Notes: generated from the sequence alone by a model not told the origin. DNA of 64,000 nucleotides from FEN-1219 sp035548835 (GCA_035548835.1 DASZSB010000155.1:1-64000); one strand, 5' to 3'. Counted from the stretch's first letter, positions 17,971 through 27,049 are shown. A program made the numbers and translations.

Positions 17971-18075
17971 AAGGGGCTAGTGACGCCGGGTGGGCGGGGA
18001 GGAGGCAAGGTGGATCGCAGACAGCAGCGGACGCGGAACTCGCGAGGTCATGTCGTCACCCTCAGTTGGCGCGCC

Positions 18076-18081
18076 ATTATA
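18076..18081 (-). promoter_or_regulatory. Predicted -10 box of the flavoprotein-korAB operon
   Basis: Read on the minus strand this is a perfect TATAAT in the context GCCTATAATGGCGC, almost the same as the box before gshA. Transcription would begin near 18069 and give a leader of about 140 bases before the ATG at 17928. No good -35 hexamer is visible. Confidence 0.5.
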
Positions 18082-18214
18082 GGCACAGCATCGACCACAC
18101 GGCACTCGCACCGCATGAACGTTTGGATACCCCGGCAGGACTCACCAGGACCACGCTTCGGCGGCCTCGCGCGGCACCGGTCGGATACGCTGCGGCGGGG
18201 CGAGTTTTTGGGGC

Positions 18215-18220
18215 TAGAAT
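18215..18220 (+). promoter_or_regulatory. Predicted -10 box, possibly giving a leaderless transcript
   Basis: TAGAAT at 18215-18220 lies only seven bases before the ATG at 18228. If this is the promoter, transcription begins at or beside the A of the start codon. There is no ribosome binding site before that ATG, which fits a leaderless message. Confidence 0.4.
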
Positions 18221-18227
18221 GCCGTCG

Positions 18228-19571
18228 ATGACATCACCTCAGGCCAAGGGTCGAACGCGCGGCCGACAGCGGCCTGGCAAGCAGCTGGGCTGGCTCACGT
18301 GCACGTGCCTGCTGGCGGGCGCGGCCCTGGCGCAGACCGAGGCACCGGAGCCGGTACCGGCGGTACCCGCCGCGGAGAGCGCACCGCAGAACGACACGGC
18401 GAGCTACCAGCAACGCGTCGACGCCACGACGCAGCAGCACGGCAAGAACCACCTGTCGACGGCGGAGGCGTACACCGATCTGGCCGATGCGCAACGGCGG
18501 GCGGGCAAGCACGAGGAGGCCGCGCAGAGCTACACGACCGCGGTGGAGATCTACCGCGCGATCGACGGCCCGTTCACACCGCTCGCGATCCCGGTGCTCA
18601 TGAGTCTTGGCGACAACTATCGCGAGGCCCGCGACGGCGTGAACGCGATCACGGCCTACAACGAGGCGCGTACGGTGAACCGGCGTGTCTACGGCCTGCT
18701 GAACGAAGCCCAGATCCCGATGCTCGACAAGCTCTCGGCTACCATGCTGGACCTGAACCGGCCGGCCGAAGCCGAGCAGCAGCAGCTGGACGCGCTGCAG
18801 ATCGTCGAACGCAGCTGGCCGCCCGAGTCGGACCAGGCGCTCGGTGCCATCTACAAGTACGCGCAGTGGCTGCACGAGCGCGGCCTGTTTCAGTTCGAGC
18901 GCGACCAGTACGACCGCGCGCGGCGCGTGATCGAGGAGCATTACGGCAAGAACGACGTGCGGCTCGCCACGCCGCTGCTCGGCATCGGCAACAGCTTCCG
19001 CGCCCACCGGATCCCCGACGGCCAGGGGCTCGATGCGCTCGAGACCGCCGTCGAGCTGCTGGCCGCGCAGCCGACACGCGACCCGCGCGCGATAGCGACC
19101 GCGCTGCGCGACCTCGGCGACTGGCAAGTTGCGTTCAACAAGGTCGGCTACAACGGCTCCGAATACCGACGCGCCTGGCAGCTGCTCGGCGAGGTTCCCG
19201 ACGGCGACCGCCTGCGGCGCGAGTGGTTCACCGGGCCCGTGTTCGTGCTGCGCGAGCCCATCAGCCTGCGCGGCATCAGCGACGACCCGAAGGCGCCCAT
19301 GGGTCACGTGCTCGTGCGCTTCGACGTCGACAGGAACGGCCAAACCAGCAACGTCACGATCGTCGAGTCGGACCCGCCGGGTCTGAAGGATGAGGCGGTG
19401 TCCACGCAGATCCGACGCTCGCGCTTCCGTCCGCAGATGGTCGATGGGGAAATCGTCAACGGCGAGGGGTTGGGCTTGCGCCTGACCTTCCAATACAAGA
19501 CCGATGCAACAGCGAGTAACGACGATGCAAGCAAGAAAAGCAGGCGCTCGCGACGCAAGAACGATAATTGA
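18228..19571 (+). CDS. Exported TPR protein with TonB-C-like C-terminal domain (first of a tandem pair)
   Basis: The 447-residue protein has a basic N-terminus and a hydrophobic signal segment ending in LLAGAALAQ. TPR-like helices cover roughly residues 60-330, e.g. AYTDLADAQRRAGKHEEAAQ. The last 100 residues contain HVLVRFDVDRNGQTSNVTIV and STQIRRSRFRPQMVDGE, which resemble the TonB C-terminal or energy-transducing domain. It ends in a very basic tail (KKSRRSRRKNDN). The signal peptide places it in the periplasm. The next gene overlaps its 3' end and encodes a paralogue. TPR plus TonB-C proteins of this kind are annotated only as hypothetical or energy-transducer-like. Confidence 0.75.
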   Translation: MTSPQAKGRTRGRQRPGKQLGWLTCTCLLAGAALAQTEAPEPVPAVPAAESAPQNDTASYQQRVDATTQQHGKNHLSTAEAYTDLADAQRRAGKHEEAAQSYTTAVEIYRAIDGPFTPLAIPVLMSLGDNYREARDGVNAITAYNEARTVNRRVYGLLNEAQIPMLDKLSATMLDLNRPAEAEQQQLDALQIVERSWPPESDQALGAIYKYAQWLHERGLFQFERDQYDRARRVIEEHYGKNDVRLATPLLGIGNSFRAHRIPDGQGLDALETAVELLAAQPTRDPRAIATALRDLGDWQVAFNKVGYNGSEYRRAWQLLGEVPDGDRLRREWFTGPVFVLREPISLRGISDDPKAPMGHVLVRFDVDRNGQTSNVTIVESDPPGLKDEAVSTQIRRSRFRPQMVDGEIVNGEGLGLRLTFQYKTDATASNDDASKKSRRSRRKNDN

Positions 19572-20943
19572 CGGTGCATGGGCGCTCCTCGCGGGGGCGC
19601 TGCTGGCGGCGGCCGCCTCCGCACAGCAGGTGGAAACGACGCCCGATGCGGCGCAGATTCAGCCGGCGCCTCCGGGCGCGAGCGCGAACGCCGGACTCGA
19701 GGCTCTGCGCCGCGCGCGCGACGCGCAGATCGCCGCGCGCGAGTACGAGGCTGCGTTGAAGCCCGCCAAGGACCTCGTCACCGCGCAGGAGCAGGAGCCC
19801 AGGGACGTCCTGGCGTACGCCGCCGACGTGGCCGCGCTCGGCCGCATCCATGCCGAGATGCGCGACATCGATGCCGCCGAGACCCGCTATCTCGAGGCGA
19901 TTTCGCTGATCGCCAAAGCCCAGGGAGAGTTCTCGCCCATGCTGGTCGACATCTACCGGGGGCTGGGCCGCACCTACATCCGCGGCGCGCGCTACCCGCA
20001 GGCCGTGACCACGCTCGAGACCGCGCAGAACATCACCCAGCGCAATCTGGGACTCTTCAACGTGGAGCAGTCGCCGCTGCTCGACGATCTGACGACGGCG
20101 TATCTCGGTCTCGGCGACACGGTGGAAGCCCAGCGTCGCCAGCTCGACCGTCTCGACAATGCCGTGCGGCGCTTCGGCGCGGACGATCCGCGCGTGATCC
20201 CGTATCGCTACACGCTCGCGGCTTATTACCAGCGCTCCCGCCTGCCGGAGAGCGCGGGCGCCCAGTACCAGGAAGTCCTGAAGACCCAGGAGGCCGCGCA
20301 CGGAGCGACGGACGCGTCGCTGCTCGCGCCGCTGCGCCAGCTCGTGAAGATCGACCTGCTGATCACGCAGGTTGCGCGGCCCGAGCACCGCGACCGTCTG
20401 GCCTCCCTGCTCGAGCAGAACGCCGGCGCCGACCCGATCGAGCGCGGCCTGTCGCTGGCCGTGCTCGGCGACTGGGCTACGGTCGCGAACGATGCGGCCA
20501 CCGCGCGCGAGTATTACCACCAGGCGTGGGCGGCGTTGAAGCAGAACCCGGACTTCGACGTGGCCGCGTACTTCAGCCAGCCGAACATGATCGACTTCGT
20601 CCCGCCGCTCTCCGCCGTCGACCGCAACCAGCGCTCGCGGCCCTACAACTGGGCGCAGGTTCAATTCAACTTCAACGTCTTACCCGAGGGGCTGCCCGCG
20701 AACGTCACGCTGGTGGGTCTCGCCGAGGACGCCGATCCGACGCCGATCCAGAGCCAGTACACGCGACGGCTGCGCGAGACGCACTTCCGTCCGCGGCTCG
20801 TCGGCGGGAACCCCGTGGTCACGACGAACGTGACCTCCACGCATTACTACCGTTACTACCTGCAGAAGGAGAAGAAGGCCCGCAACAAGGGCAGGAACCG
20901 CGACGAGCGCCAGGACGAGGACAAGGCCGAGAAGCCGGATTGA
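19525..20943 (+). CDS. Exported TPR protein with TonB-C-like domain (second of the tandem pair)
   Basis: The 472-residue protein has a signal segment (WALLAGALLAAAASAQQ). TPR-like helices include GRTYIRGARYPQAVTTLETA. The C-terminal domain has FNFNVLPEGLPANVTLVGLA and YTRRLRETHFRPRLVGGNPV, which match the same parts of the preceding protein. It ends in a basic, charged tail. The ATG at 19525 lies 47 bases inside the upstream gene; an ATG at 19504 is also open. The two proteins are clearly paralogues with only moderate identity by eye, so the duplication is old. They are probably made together and may work as a pair in the periplasm. The target is unknown. Confidence 0.75.
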   Translation: MQARKAGARDARTIIDGAWALLAGALLAAAASAQQVETTPDAAQIQPAPPGASANAGLEALRRARDAQIAAREYEAALKPAKDLVTAQEQEPRDVLAYAADVAALGRIHAEMRDIDAAETRYLEAISLIAKAQGEFSPMLVDIYRGLGRTYIRGARYPQAVTTLETAQNITQRNLGLFNVEQSPLLDDLTTAYLGLGDTVEAQRRQLDRLDNAVRRFGADDPRVIPYRYTLAAYYQRSRLPESAGAQYQEVLKTQEAAHGATDASLLAPLRQLVKIDLLITQVARPEHRDRLASLLEQNAGADPIERGLSLAVLGDWATVANDAATAREYYHQAWAALKQNPDFDVAAYFSQPNMIDFVPPLSAVDRNQRSRPYNWAQVQFNFNVLPEGLPANVTLVGLAEDADPTPIQSQYTRRLRETHFRPRLVGGNPVVTTNVTSTHYYRYYLQKEKKARNKGRNRDERQDEDKAEKPD

Positions 20944-21010
20944 GGCACATGGGCCGCGCGCGGCTGAATTCCGGCGCGCCCGCGGGACGATGCGGCACGA
21001 TCGGAGCGAC

Positions 21011-22111
21011 ATGGACGGCAGGATCAAGGGACGCGGGGCACTGTCGAACGGCGCGGGTCGCTTCGCCCGTCACGAGCTCGAGCCCGACCGCGAGGCGTTG
21101 GCCGCGGCGGTCGCTGCGGACCCTGACGGCGCTCCGAAGCTCGCGACGACGGTGCACGTGGACACGGCGCGCAGCATCATCACGCGCAATCGCTCGCCCG
21201 ATCTGCCGTTCAACCAGTCCATCAATCCGTATCGCGGCTGCGAGCACGGCTGCATCTACTGCTACGCGCGCGCCACGCATGCCTATCTCGACCTGTCGCC
21301 GGGGCAGGACTTCGAGACGCGTATCTTCTACAAGCCGAACGCCCGCGAGCTGCTGCGCGCCGAGCTGGCCGCGCCGGGCTACGTCGCGAGCCCGATCGCG
21401 CTCGGCACGAATACGGACCCGTACCAGCCGATCGAGCGCGAGCTGCGGGTGATGCGCGGCATCCTCGAGCTGCTGGTCGAGACGAAGCACCCGGTGACCA
21501 TCGTCACGAAGGGTTCCCTGATCCTGCGCGACCTCGACCTGCTCGCCGAGCTGGCGTGCCAGAACCTCGTCGCCGTCAACGTGAGCCTCACGACGCTCGA
21601 TCACGATCTGAAGCGGCGCATGGAACCTCGGACGGCGGGCCCCGAGCAACGGCTGCACATGATCGAGGCGCTGGCGAAGGCCGGCGTACCGACCGGTGTC
21701 CTCGCAGCCCCGATCATTCCGGCACTGAACGACCACGAGCTCGAACGCATGCTGGAAGCCGCCGCGGCGCGCGGCGCACGGTTCGCCGGCTACGTGCTGC
21801 TGCGCCTGCCGCACGAGGTCGAGGCGCTGTTCGTCGAGTGGCTGCACGCCCACTACCCGGACCGCGCCGAGCATGTGCTCGGCCTGCTCCGGCAGATGCG
21901 CGGCGGGCAGCTCGACGACCCGGCGTTCCACAGCCGCCAGCGCGGCCGCGGCCCGTTCGCCGAGCTGCTGCGGGCACGCTTCGAACGCGCCCGGCGCAGC
22001 TACCGTTTGGGAGCGGATCTCGCACTGTCGACCGCCCTGTTCCGCGCCCCGCGGGAGGCCGCGCCGCAGCTCGATCTGTGGCCCTTGGAGTCATTCCGAG
22101 AGTCTCAATAA
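21011..22111 (+). CDS. PA0069-family radical SAM protein
   Basis: The 366-residue protein contains the radical SAM cysteine motif CEHGCIYCYA, preceded by INPYRG as in the spore photoproduct lyase-like/Rv2578c-PA0069 group. ALGTNTDPYQPIERE and VTIVTKGSLILRDLDLLAEL follow. The [4Fe-4S] cluster at the CxxxCxxC motif would cleave S-adenosylmethionine to start radical chemistry; the substrate is not known. I start it at ATG 21011 because the first part of the longer frame (from 20990) is poorly conserved-looking. It follows the TPR pair on the same strand with 67 bases between and is ended by a strong terminator. Confidence 0.85.
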   Translation: MDGRIKGRGALSNGAGRFARHELEPDREALAAAVAADPDGAPKLATTVHVDTARSIITRNRSPDLPFNQSINPYRGCEHGCIYCYARATHAYLDLSPGQDFETRIFYKPNARELLRAELAAPGYVASPIALGTNTDPYQPIERELRVMRGILELLVETKHPVTIVTKGSLILRDLDLLAELACQNLVAVNVSLTTLDHDLKRRMEPRTAGPEQRLHMIEALAKAGVPTGVLAAPIIPALNDHELERMLEAAAARGARFAGYVLLRLPHEVEALFVEWLHAHYPDRAEHVLGLLRQMRGGQLDDPAFHSRQRGRGPFAELLRARFERARRSYRLGADLALSTALFRAPREAAPQLDLWPLESFRESQ

Positions 22112-22123
22112 TTGTGGGTCCGG

Positions 22124-22154
22124 AGGCCCCGCGCTTGGGCCGCCGGGGCCTTTT
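22124..22154 (+). terminator. Rho-independent terminator after the radical SAM gene
   Basis: GGCCCCG at 22125-22131 pairs with CGGGGCC at 22144-22150 across a 12-base loop and is followed at once by TTTT. It lies 14 bases after the TAA at 22109-22111 and separates this gene from the two-component pair. Confidence 0.8.
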
Positions 22155-22190
22155 GTGGCACTTTGCCCCCACAACGGAGACTCGAGTAAC

Positions 22191-22889
22191 GTGGCCGAGC
22201 ATCGCCTTCTGATCGTCGACGACGACGTGCGTCTCACCGAGATGCTCGTCGAATACCTCGCACCGGAGGGCATCGAGCTCACGGCCGTCGCATCGGGCGT
22301 GACCGGCCTGCGCAGCGCGCAGCGGGAGAACTACGACCTGATCATTCTCGACGTCATGCTGCCGGGTCTGTCCGGTTTCGACGTGCTGAAGCAATTGCGC
22401 GAGAGCGGATCCAGAACCCCGGTGCTCATGCTGACGGCCCGCGGCGACGACGTCGATCGCATCATCGGACTCGACCTCGGTGCCGACGATTACCTGCCGA
22501 AGCCCTTCAACCCGCGGGAGCTCCTCGCGCGCATCAAGGCCATCCTGCGGCGCACGTCGGAAGGCGACGCCGACCAGCCGGCCGAGATCAGCGTGGGCGA
22601 TCTGCGCGTGAACCTGCCGCGGCGCGAAGCGTGGATCAAGGAGCAGCCGCTGAAGCTCACGAACGCCGAGTTCGTGATCCTCGTGACTCTGATGCGCTCC
22701 CCGGGCGACGTCGTGTCGCGCGAGGCGCTCACACGCACGGCACTCGGCCGCCAGCTGCTGCCTGACGATCGCAGCCTCGACACGCACATCAGCAACCTGC
22801 GCCGCAAGCTCGGCAGCGACGCCGATGCGGACGTGCTGATCCGCAGCATCCGCGGCAGCGGCTACGTGCTCGTGCCGCCGCAAGGGTGA
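22191..22889 (+). CDS. OmpR-family response regulator (CpxR-like)
   Basis: The 232-residue protein has a receiver domain with acidic pocket VDDD (10-12), phosphoacceptor Asp54 in LDVMLPG and Lys104 in PKPFNPREL. It is joined to a winged-helix DNA-binding domain ending in LRRKLGSDADADVLIRSIRG. The closest relatives by eye are CpxR and similar envelope-stress regulators. The start is GTG 22191, with GGAGA about ten bases upstream. The sensor kinase gene begins six bases after its stop, so the two form an operon. Regulated targets cannot be read from the window. Confidence 0.9.
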   Translation: MAEHRLLIVDDDVRLTEMLVEYLAPEGIELTAVASGVTGLRSAQRENYDLIILDVMLPGLSGFDVLKQLRESGSRTPVLMLTARGDDVDRIIGLDLGADDYLPKPFNPRELLARIKAILRRTSEGDADQPAEISVGDLRVNLPRREAWIKEQPLKLTNAEFVILVTLMRSPGDVVSREALTRTALGRQLLPDDRSLDTHISNLRRKLGSDADADVLIRSIRGSGYVLVPPQG

Positions 22890-22895
22890 GCCGTC

Positions 22896-24254
22896 GTGGG
22901 GCTGTTCTGGAAGATTTTCATCTCGTTCATGATCGCCACGACGGTCACGCTCGTGGGCGCCATATTCGTGAGCTTCCAGATCGCGAGCCAGGCGTTCGAT
23001 CAGGTCAACGTCGAAGGGCGTGACAAGATCATCGAGTCCGTAGCCGCAGCCCTCGCCCATGGCGGCGAACGCGAGCTCAAGGCGTGGCTGTTCAACAATC
23101 CCCGCCCGGCCCCCGGCATCGTGCTCCTCGTCACGAACGAGCGCGGTGACGAGCTGCTGGGCCGCGCCATGCCGCGGGAGCTCGCGCGCCTGCTCGCGAC
23201 GCGGCCGTTCCGACGCCCCGCCACGCCGCCGAATCTGCGGCCGATGCAGTTGACGCCGCACCTGATCGGCCCGAACAACGAGGAGTACCGTCTGCTGTTC
23301 GCGCGCGCGCCGGTCACGGTGCTCGGAATCCTGATGTGGCCGGGAACACCCGTCGCGGTACTCAGCATCGCGATCCTGGCGGCGGCCATCATGTCCCTGC
23401 TGCTTGCGCGCTACCTGTCGTCGCCGATCGTCCGCCTGCAGAAGGCCAGCCGCGCGATCGCGTCCGGCGAGTTCGGGGCGCGGGTGGGCCAGCCCTTCGA
23501 CCAGCGCGCGGACGAGGTCGGCACCCTGGCGCGCGACTTCGACACCATGGCCGAGCGCATCCAGGCGCTCGTGACCGCCAAGGAGACCCTGCTTCGCGAC
23601 GTGTCGCACGAGCTGCGCTCACCGCTCGCACGCATCCGCATGGCGCTCGCGCTGGCCGAGCGGCGCGCGGGCCCTGAAGCGCTGCCCGACCTGCAGCGAA
23701 TCGAGCGGGAGGCCGAGAAGCTCGACGCACTCGTGGGCCAGGTCATGACGTTGACCCGCCTGCGGACGGCGACGGCCCCGCGCCAGGATCCGGTACGCCT
23801 CGATCAGCTGGTCAGCGAAGTCGTCGACGACGCGCGTTTCGAGCACCCGGCGAGCCGCGTGGAGCTCTCGACCAGCGGTCCTATCGAAGTGCGGGGCGAT
23901 GCGGACGGCCTGAAGAGCGCCATCGAGAACGTCGTGCGCAACGCACTGATCTACGGCGATCCGGCGCAACCGATCGTGGTCGAGGCGAAGGCAAACGGCG
24001 GCGAGGCCCTCGTGCGCGTGATGGACCGCGGCCCCGGCGTTCCGGAGCCCGAGCTGGCTCGGATCTTCGAGCCGTTCTATCGGACCGACAAGAGCCGCGA
24101 TCACCGCAAGGGCGGCCAGGGCATCGGGCTCGCGATCACGACCCGCGTGACCGAGCTGCACGGCGGGAGCGTGATCGCGCGCAACCGCTCCGGAGGCGGC
24201 CTCGAGATCGACCTGAAGCTGCCGCTCGGCAGCGTTCCCGCGCCTGCGACCTAG
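22896..24254 (+). CDS. Sensor histidine kinase (CpxA-like)
   Basis: The 452-residue protein has TM1 at about residues 7-28, a periplasmic loop of some 115 residues and TM2 at about 148-172. A HAMP segment follows, then the phosphoacceptor His238 in RDVSHELRSPLARIRMAL. The ATP-binding domain has ENVVRNALIYGD (N box), DRGPGVPE (G1) and GGQGIGLAI (G2). The order and the HELRSPLARIRMALALAE stretch resemble CpxA. It is coupled to the response regulator upstream. GTG 22896 is the start. Its last four bases overlap the convergent amtB stop, and no terminator fits between them. Confidence 0.9.
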   Translation: MGLFWKIFISFMIATTVTLVGAIFVSFQIASQAFDQVNVEGRDKIIESVAAALAHGGERELKAWLFNNPRPAPGIVLLVTNERGDELLGRAMPRELARLLATRPFRRPATPPNLRPMQLTPHLIGPNNEEYRLLFARAPVTVLGILMWPGTPVAVLSIAILAAAIMSLLLARYLSSPIVRLQKASRAIASGEFGARVGQPFDQRADEVGTLARDFDTMAERIQALVTAKETLLRDVSHELRSPLARIRMALALAERRAGPEALPDLQRIEREAEKLDALVGQVMTLTRLRTATAPRQDPVRLDQLVSEVVDDARFEHPASRVELSTSGPIEVRGDADGLKSAIENVVRNALIYGDPAQPIVVEAKANGGEALVRVMDRGPGVPEPELARIFEPFYRTDKSRDHRKGGQGIGLAITTRVTELHGGSVIARNRSGGGLEIDLKLPLGSVPAPAT

Positions 24255-25531
24255 AGGCTGTAACCACGTTCCTCGTGCAGCACGAGGTCGAGGCCTTCGC
24301 TCTCCTGCTCGGCCGACACGCGTAGCGGCGTAACGAGGTTCACGAGCTTCAGCAGCACGAACGTGGCCGCGCCGCACCAGGCGGCCGTCGCGAAAGCACC
24401 GATCGCCTGCGTCAGCAGCTGACCGCCGATCGACACGCCGGGTGGCAGGCCGAGGCCATCAAGCGACGGCGACGAGAACACGGCCGTCAACAGCAGGCCC
24501 GTGAAGCCGCCGACCCCATGCACCGGGAACACGTCGAGCGAGTCGTCGATCTTGAGCTGCCGCTTCACGATCTGCGTCGCGAGGAAGCACACCACGCCCG
24601 CCACGAGGCCGATGATCAGCCCGCCCATCGGACCCACGTAGCCCGACGCCGGCGTAATCGTGCCGAGGCCGGCCACCATGCCGGTCACGATGCCGAGCAC
24701 GCTCGGCTTGCCGAACCGGACCCACTCGAGACCCATCCAGGCCACCGCGCCCGCGGCCGCACCGATGTGCGTGACGAGCAGCGCCATGCCGGCCGCACCA
24801 TTCGCCGCGAGCGCGCTGCCGGCGTTGAAGCCGTACCAGCCGACCCACAGCAGCGAGGCGCCGGTCACGGTCATCGTGAGGTTGTGCGGCAGCATGGGCG
24901 TACCCGGAAATCCGTTCCGCCTGCCGATCACGATCGCGGCTACGAGCGCGGCGATACCTGCGTTGACATGCACGACGGCGCCCCCCGCGAAATCGCGGAA
25001 CCCCATCGCCTGCAGCCAGCCCCCGCCCCACACCCAGTGCGTCACGGGCAGGTACACGACGATGAACCACAGGATGGAGAACAGCAGCATGCCCGCGAAG
25101 CGGGTCCGTTCGGCGAAGCCGCCGACGATCAGCGCCGGCGTGATGATCGCGAACGTCAGCTGGAACATGCTGAAGACCGTTTCGGGGATCGAGCCGGTGA
25201 GCGTATCGACGCCGATGCCGCGCAGCCATGCCTTCGACAGGCCGCCGATGAAAGCATTGCCTTCGGCGAACGCGAAGGAATAGCCAAAAATCGTCCACAG
25301 CACCGACACGATGCCGCACAGCGCGAAACACTGCATGAGCACCGACAGCACGTTGCGGCTGCGGACGAGGCCGCCATAGAACAGCGCCAGTCCCGGCAGG
25401 GTCATCATCAATACCAGCGCGGTCGCCGTCAGCAGCCACGCGGTCGCACCGCTGTCGGCGGACTGCGCCAGCGCCAATGCCGGGCACACGGTCGCCGCCA
25501 GTGCCACGACAGCACTCGTCGTCTTGGTCAC
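24251..25531 (-). CDS. amtB: Ammonium transporter AmtB
   Basis: The 426-residue protein begins with a cleavable-looking signal (ALAATVCPALALAQ), as in E. coli AmtB, and then shows 11 hydrophobic segments. The pore histidine pair is visible in GGAVVHVNAGIAALV and PVHGVGGFTGLLLT. GLALFYGGLVRSRNVLS is the family signature around TM1-2. It conducts ammonia across the inner membrane. It lies 28 bases downstream of glnK, the usual glnK-amtB pairing in which GlnK blocks the channel when nitrogen is abundant. Confidence 0.95.
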   Translation of the reverse strand: MTKTTSAVVALAATVCPALALAQSADSGATAWLLTATALVLMMTLPGLALFYGGLVRSRNVLSVLMQCFALCGIVSVLWTIFGYSFAFAEGNAFIGGLSKAWLRGIGVDTLTGSIPETVFSMFQLTFAIITPALIVGGFAERTRFAGMLLFSILWFIVVYLPVTHWVWGGGWLQAMGFRDFAGGAVVHVNAGIAALVAAIVIGRRNGFPGTPMLPHNLTMTVTGASLLWVGWYGFNAGSALAANGAAGMALLVTHIGAAAGAVAWMGLEWVRFGKPSVLGIVTGMVAGLGTITPASGYVGPMGGLIIGLVAGVVCFLATQIVKRQLKIDDSLDVFPVHGVGGFTGLLLTAVFSSPSLDGLGLPPGVSIGGQLLTQAIGAFATAAWCGAATFVLLKLVNLVTPLRVSAEQESEGLDLVLHEERGYSL

Positions 25532-25559
25532 GTTCGCTCCCCCCAGAGCTGGTGGTGAA

Positions 25560-25898
25560 TCAGATCGCCTGGTCGCCGGTTTCGCCGGTTCTGATGCGAT
25601 ACACCTGCGCGAGGTCGGTCACGAAAATCTTGCCGTCGCCGACCTTGCCCGTCTTGGCGGCTTCGATGATCGCCTCGACGACGCGATCGACGAATTCGTC
25701 CGTCACCGCGACCTCGACCTTCACCTTCGGCAGGAAATCGACGACGTACTCGGCGCCACGATAGAGCTCGGTATGGCCGCGCTGGCGGCCGAAACCCTTG
25801 ACCTCGGTGACGGTCATCCCCTGCACGCCGACTTCGGCCAGCGCATTGCGCACATCGTCCAGGCGAAAGGGTTTGACGACTGCCGTTATGAGCTTCAT
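25560..25898 (-). CDS. glnK: P-II nitrogen regulatory protein GlnK
   Basis: The 112-residue protein is full-length P-II: MKLITAVVKPFRLDDVR at the start, TEVKGFGRQRGHTELYRGAEY with uridylylation site Tyr51 in the T-loop, and GKVGDGKIFVTDL plus the C-loop RIRTGE. It senses 2-oxoglutarate, ATP/ADP and uridylylation, and controls AmtB by direct binding. It heads the glnK-amtB operon. I looked for a -24/-12 promoter upstream (25899-26000) and found no acceptable match, so NtrC/sigma-54 control is not shown by the sequence. Confidence 0.95.
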   Translation of the reverse strand: MKLITAVVKPFRLDDVRNALAEVGVQGMTVTEVKGFGRQRGHTELYRGAEYVVDFLPKVKVEVAVTDEFVDRVVEAIIEAAKTGKVGDGKIFVTDLAQVYRIRTGETGDQAI

Positions 25899-25961
25899 TG
25901 AGCGTCCCCTAAAGAGTTGAGTGGCCGATTCCCGGAGTCTGGCGCCCCGTTGGTCGCAGTT

Positions 25962-25989
25962 TTGTGTATTACTTGTACGGGGGTATTCT
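25962..25989 (+). promoter_or_regulatory. Candidate promoter upstream of msrP
   Basis: TTGTGT (25962-25967) and TATTCT (25984-25989) are spaced by 16 bases in an AT-rich island between glnK and msrP. The predicted start near 25996 leaves a leader of about 97 bases. The rest of 25899-26092 shows no gene. Confidence 0.4.
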
Positions 25990-26092
25990 AACGAACTGCC
26001 GGCCCGTTGCTACGCGCGCGTTGCCCCGCACGCAACTTTCCGCCCGGCGAAGCGTCCGAATTCATATCGAGATCCAGCCAACGGTGATCACC

Positions 26093-27049
26093 ATGCGCAA
26101 GAAGCTCGACACGCGAATCAAGCCTTCCGAGATCACGCCCGAGAGCGCGTTCATGAACCGGCGCACGCTGCTGAAGGCGGCGGTGGCCGCGGGGCTCGTA
26201 CCCTCGATTATGTCCACCGGACGCGCGGCAACCCTCCCGGCCAACGGCGAGTTCACCGACCTCAAGAAGTGGCCTGGCTCGCTGACGGACAAGCCGAACA
26301 GCTTCCAGGACATCACGACGTACAACAACTTCTACGAGTTCGGCACGGGCAAAGGCGACCCTGCGGCCAATGCGCACACGCTGAAGACGAAACCGTGGTC
26401 CATCCAGGTCACCGGTGAGGCGGGCAAGACCGGCACGTTCACGCTGGAAGACATCCTCGCGCCGCACGCGCTCGAGGAGCGCATCTACCGGCTGCGCTGC
26501 GTGGAGGCATGGTCGATGATCATCCCGTGGGTCGGCTTTCCACTGGCCGACCTGCTGAAGCGCTTCGAGCCGACGTCGCAGGCCAAGTTCGTGCAGTTCG
26601 TGTCGCTGGCGGATCGCAACCAGATGCCCGGCGTGCGCTACCCGGTGCTCGAATGGCCATACCGCGAGGGGCTCACGATCGAGGAGGCCATGCACCCGTT
26701 GACGCTGGTCACGGTCGGCGTCTACGGCAAGGTGCTGCCGAACCAGAACGGCGCGCCGATCCGCATCATCGTACCGTGGAAATACGGCTTCAAGAGCGCG
26801 AAATCGATCGTGCGTATCCACTTCACGGATCGCCGCCCGCAGACCAGCTGGAACATGGCCGCGCCGCAGGAATACGGGTTCTATTCGAACGTGAACCCCA
26901 ACGTCGACCACCCGCGGTGGAGTCAGGCCACGGAGCGGAAGCTCGGCGGCGGCCTGTTCGCCTCGCGCGTCCCGACACTGATGTTCAACGGGTACGCCGA
27001 TCAGGTCGCGAGTCTCTACACCGGGCTCGATCTCAGGAAGAACTACTAG
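26093..27049 (+). CDS. msrP: Protein-methionine-sulfoxide reductase, molybdopterin subunit MsrP
   Basis: The 318-residue protein carries a Tat signal (MNRRTLLKAAVAAGL, residues 21-35) and the YedY/MsrP fold. The molybdenum-ligating cysteine is Cys136 in RLRCVEAWSM. TTYNNFYEFGTGK, FVSLADRNQMPG and ALVTVGVYGK-like stretches (here TLVTVGVYGKVLPNQNGAP) are characteristic. It reduces methionine sulfoxide in oxidised periplasmic proteins, with electrons delivered by MsrQ. The ATG at 26093 is preferred over the outer GTG at 25964. msrQ follows nine bases after the stop. Confidence 0.93.
   Translation: MRKKLDTRIKPSEITPESAFMNRRTLLKAAVAAGLVPSIMSTGRAATLPANGEFTDLKKWPGSLTDKPNSFQDITTYNNFYEFGTGKGDPAANAHTLKTKPWSIQVTGEAGKTGTFTLEDILAPHALEERIYRLRCVEAWSMIIPWVGFPLADLLKRFEPTSQAKFVQFVSLADRNQMPGVRYPVLEWPYREGLTIEEAMHPLTLVTVGVYGKVLPNQNGAPIRIIVPWKYGFKSAKSIVRIHFTDRRPQTSWNMAAPQEYGFYSNVNPNVDHPRWSQATERKLGGGLFASRVPTLMFNGYADQVASLYTGLDLRKNY

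Noticed and set aside
17980..18231. 83-codon open frame in the korC/TPR gap
   Set aside because: No ribosome binding site, no recognisable sequence, and it overlaps predicted promoters on both strands.
25899..26000. Search for a sigma-54 promoter before glnK
   Set aside because: No GG-N10-GC pair with a reasonable flanking match was found, so NtrC control is not claimed.
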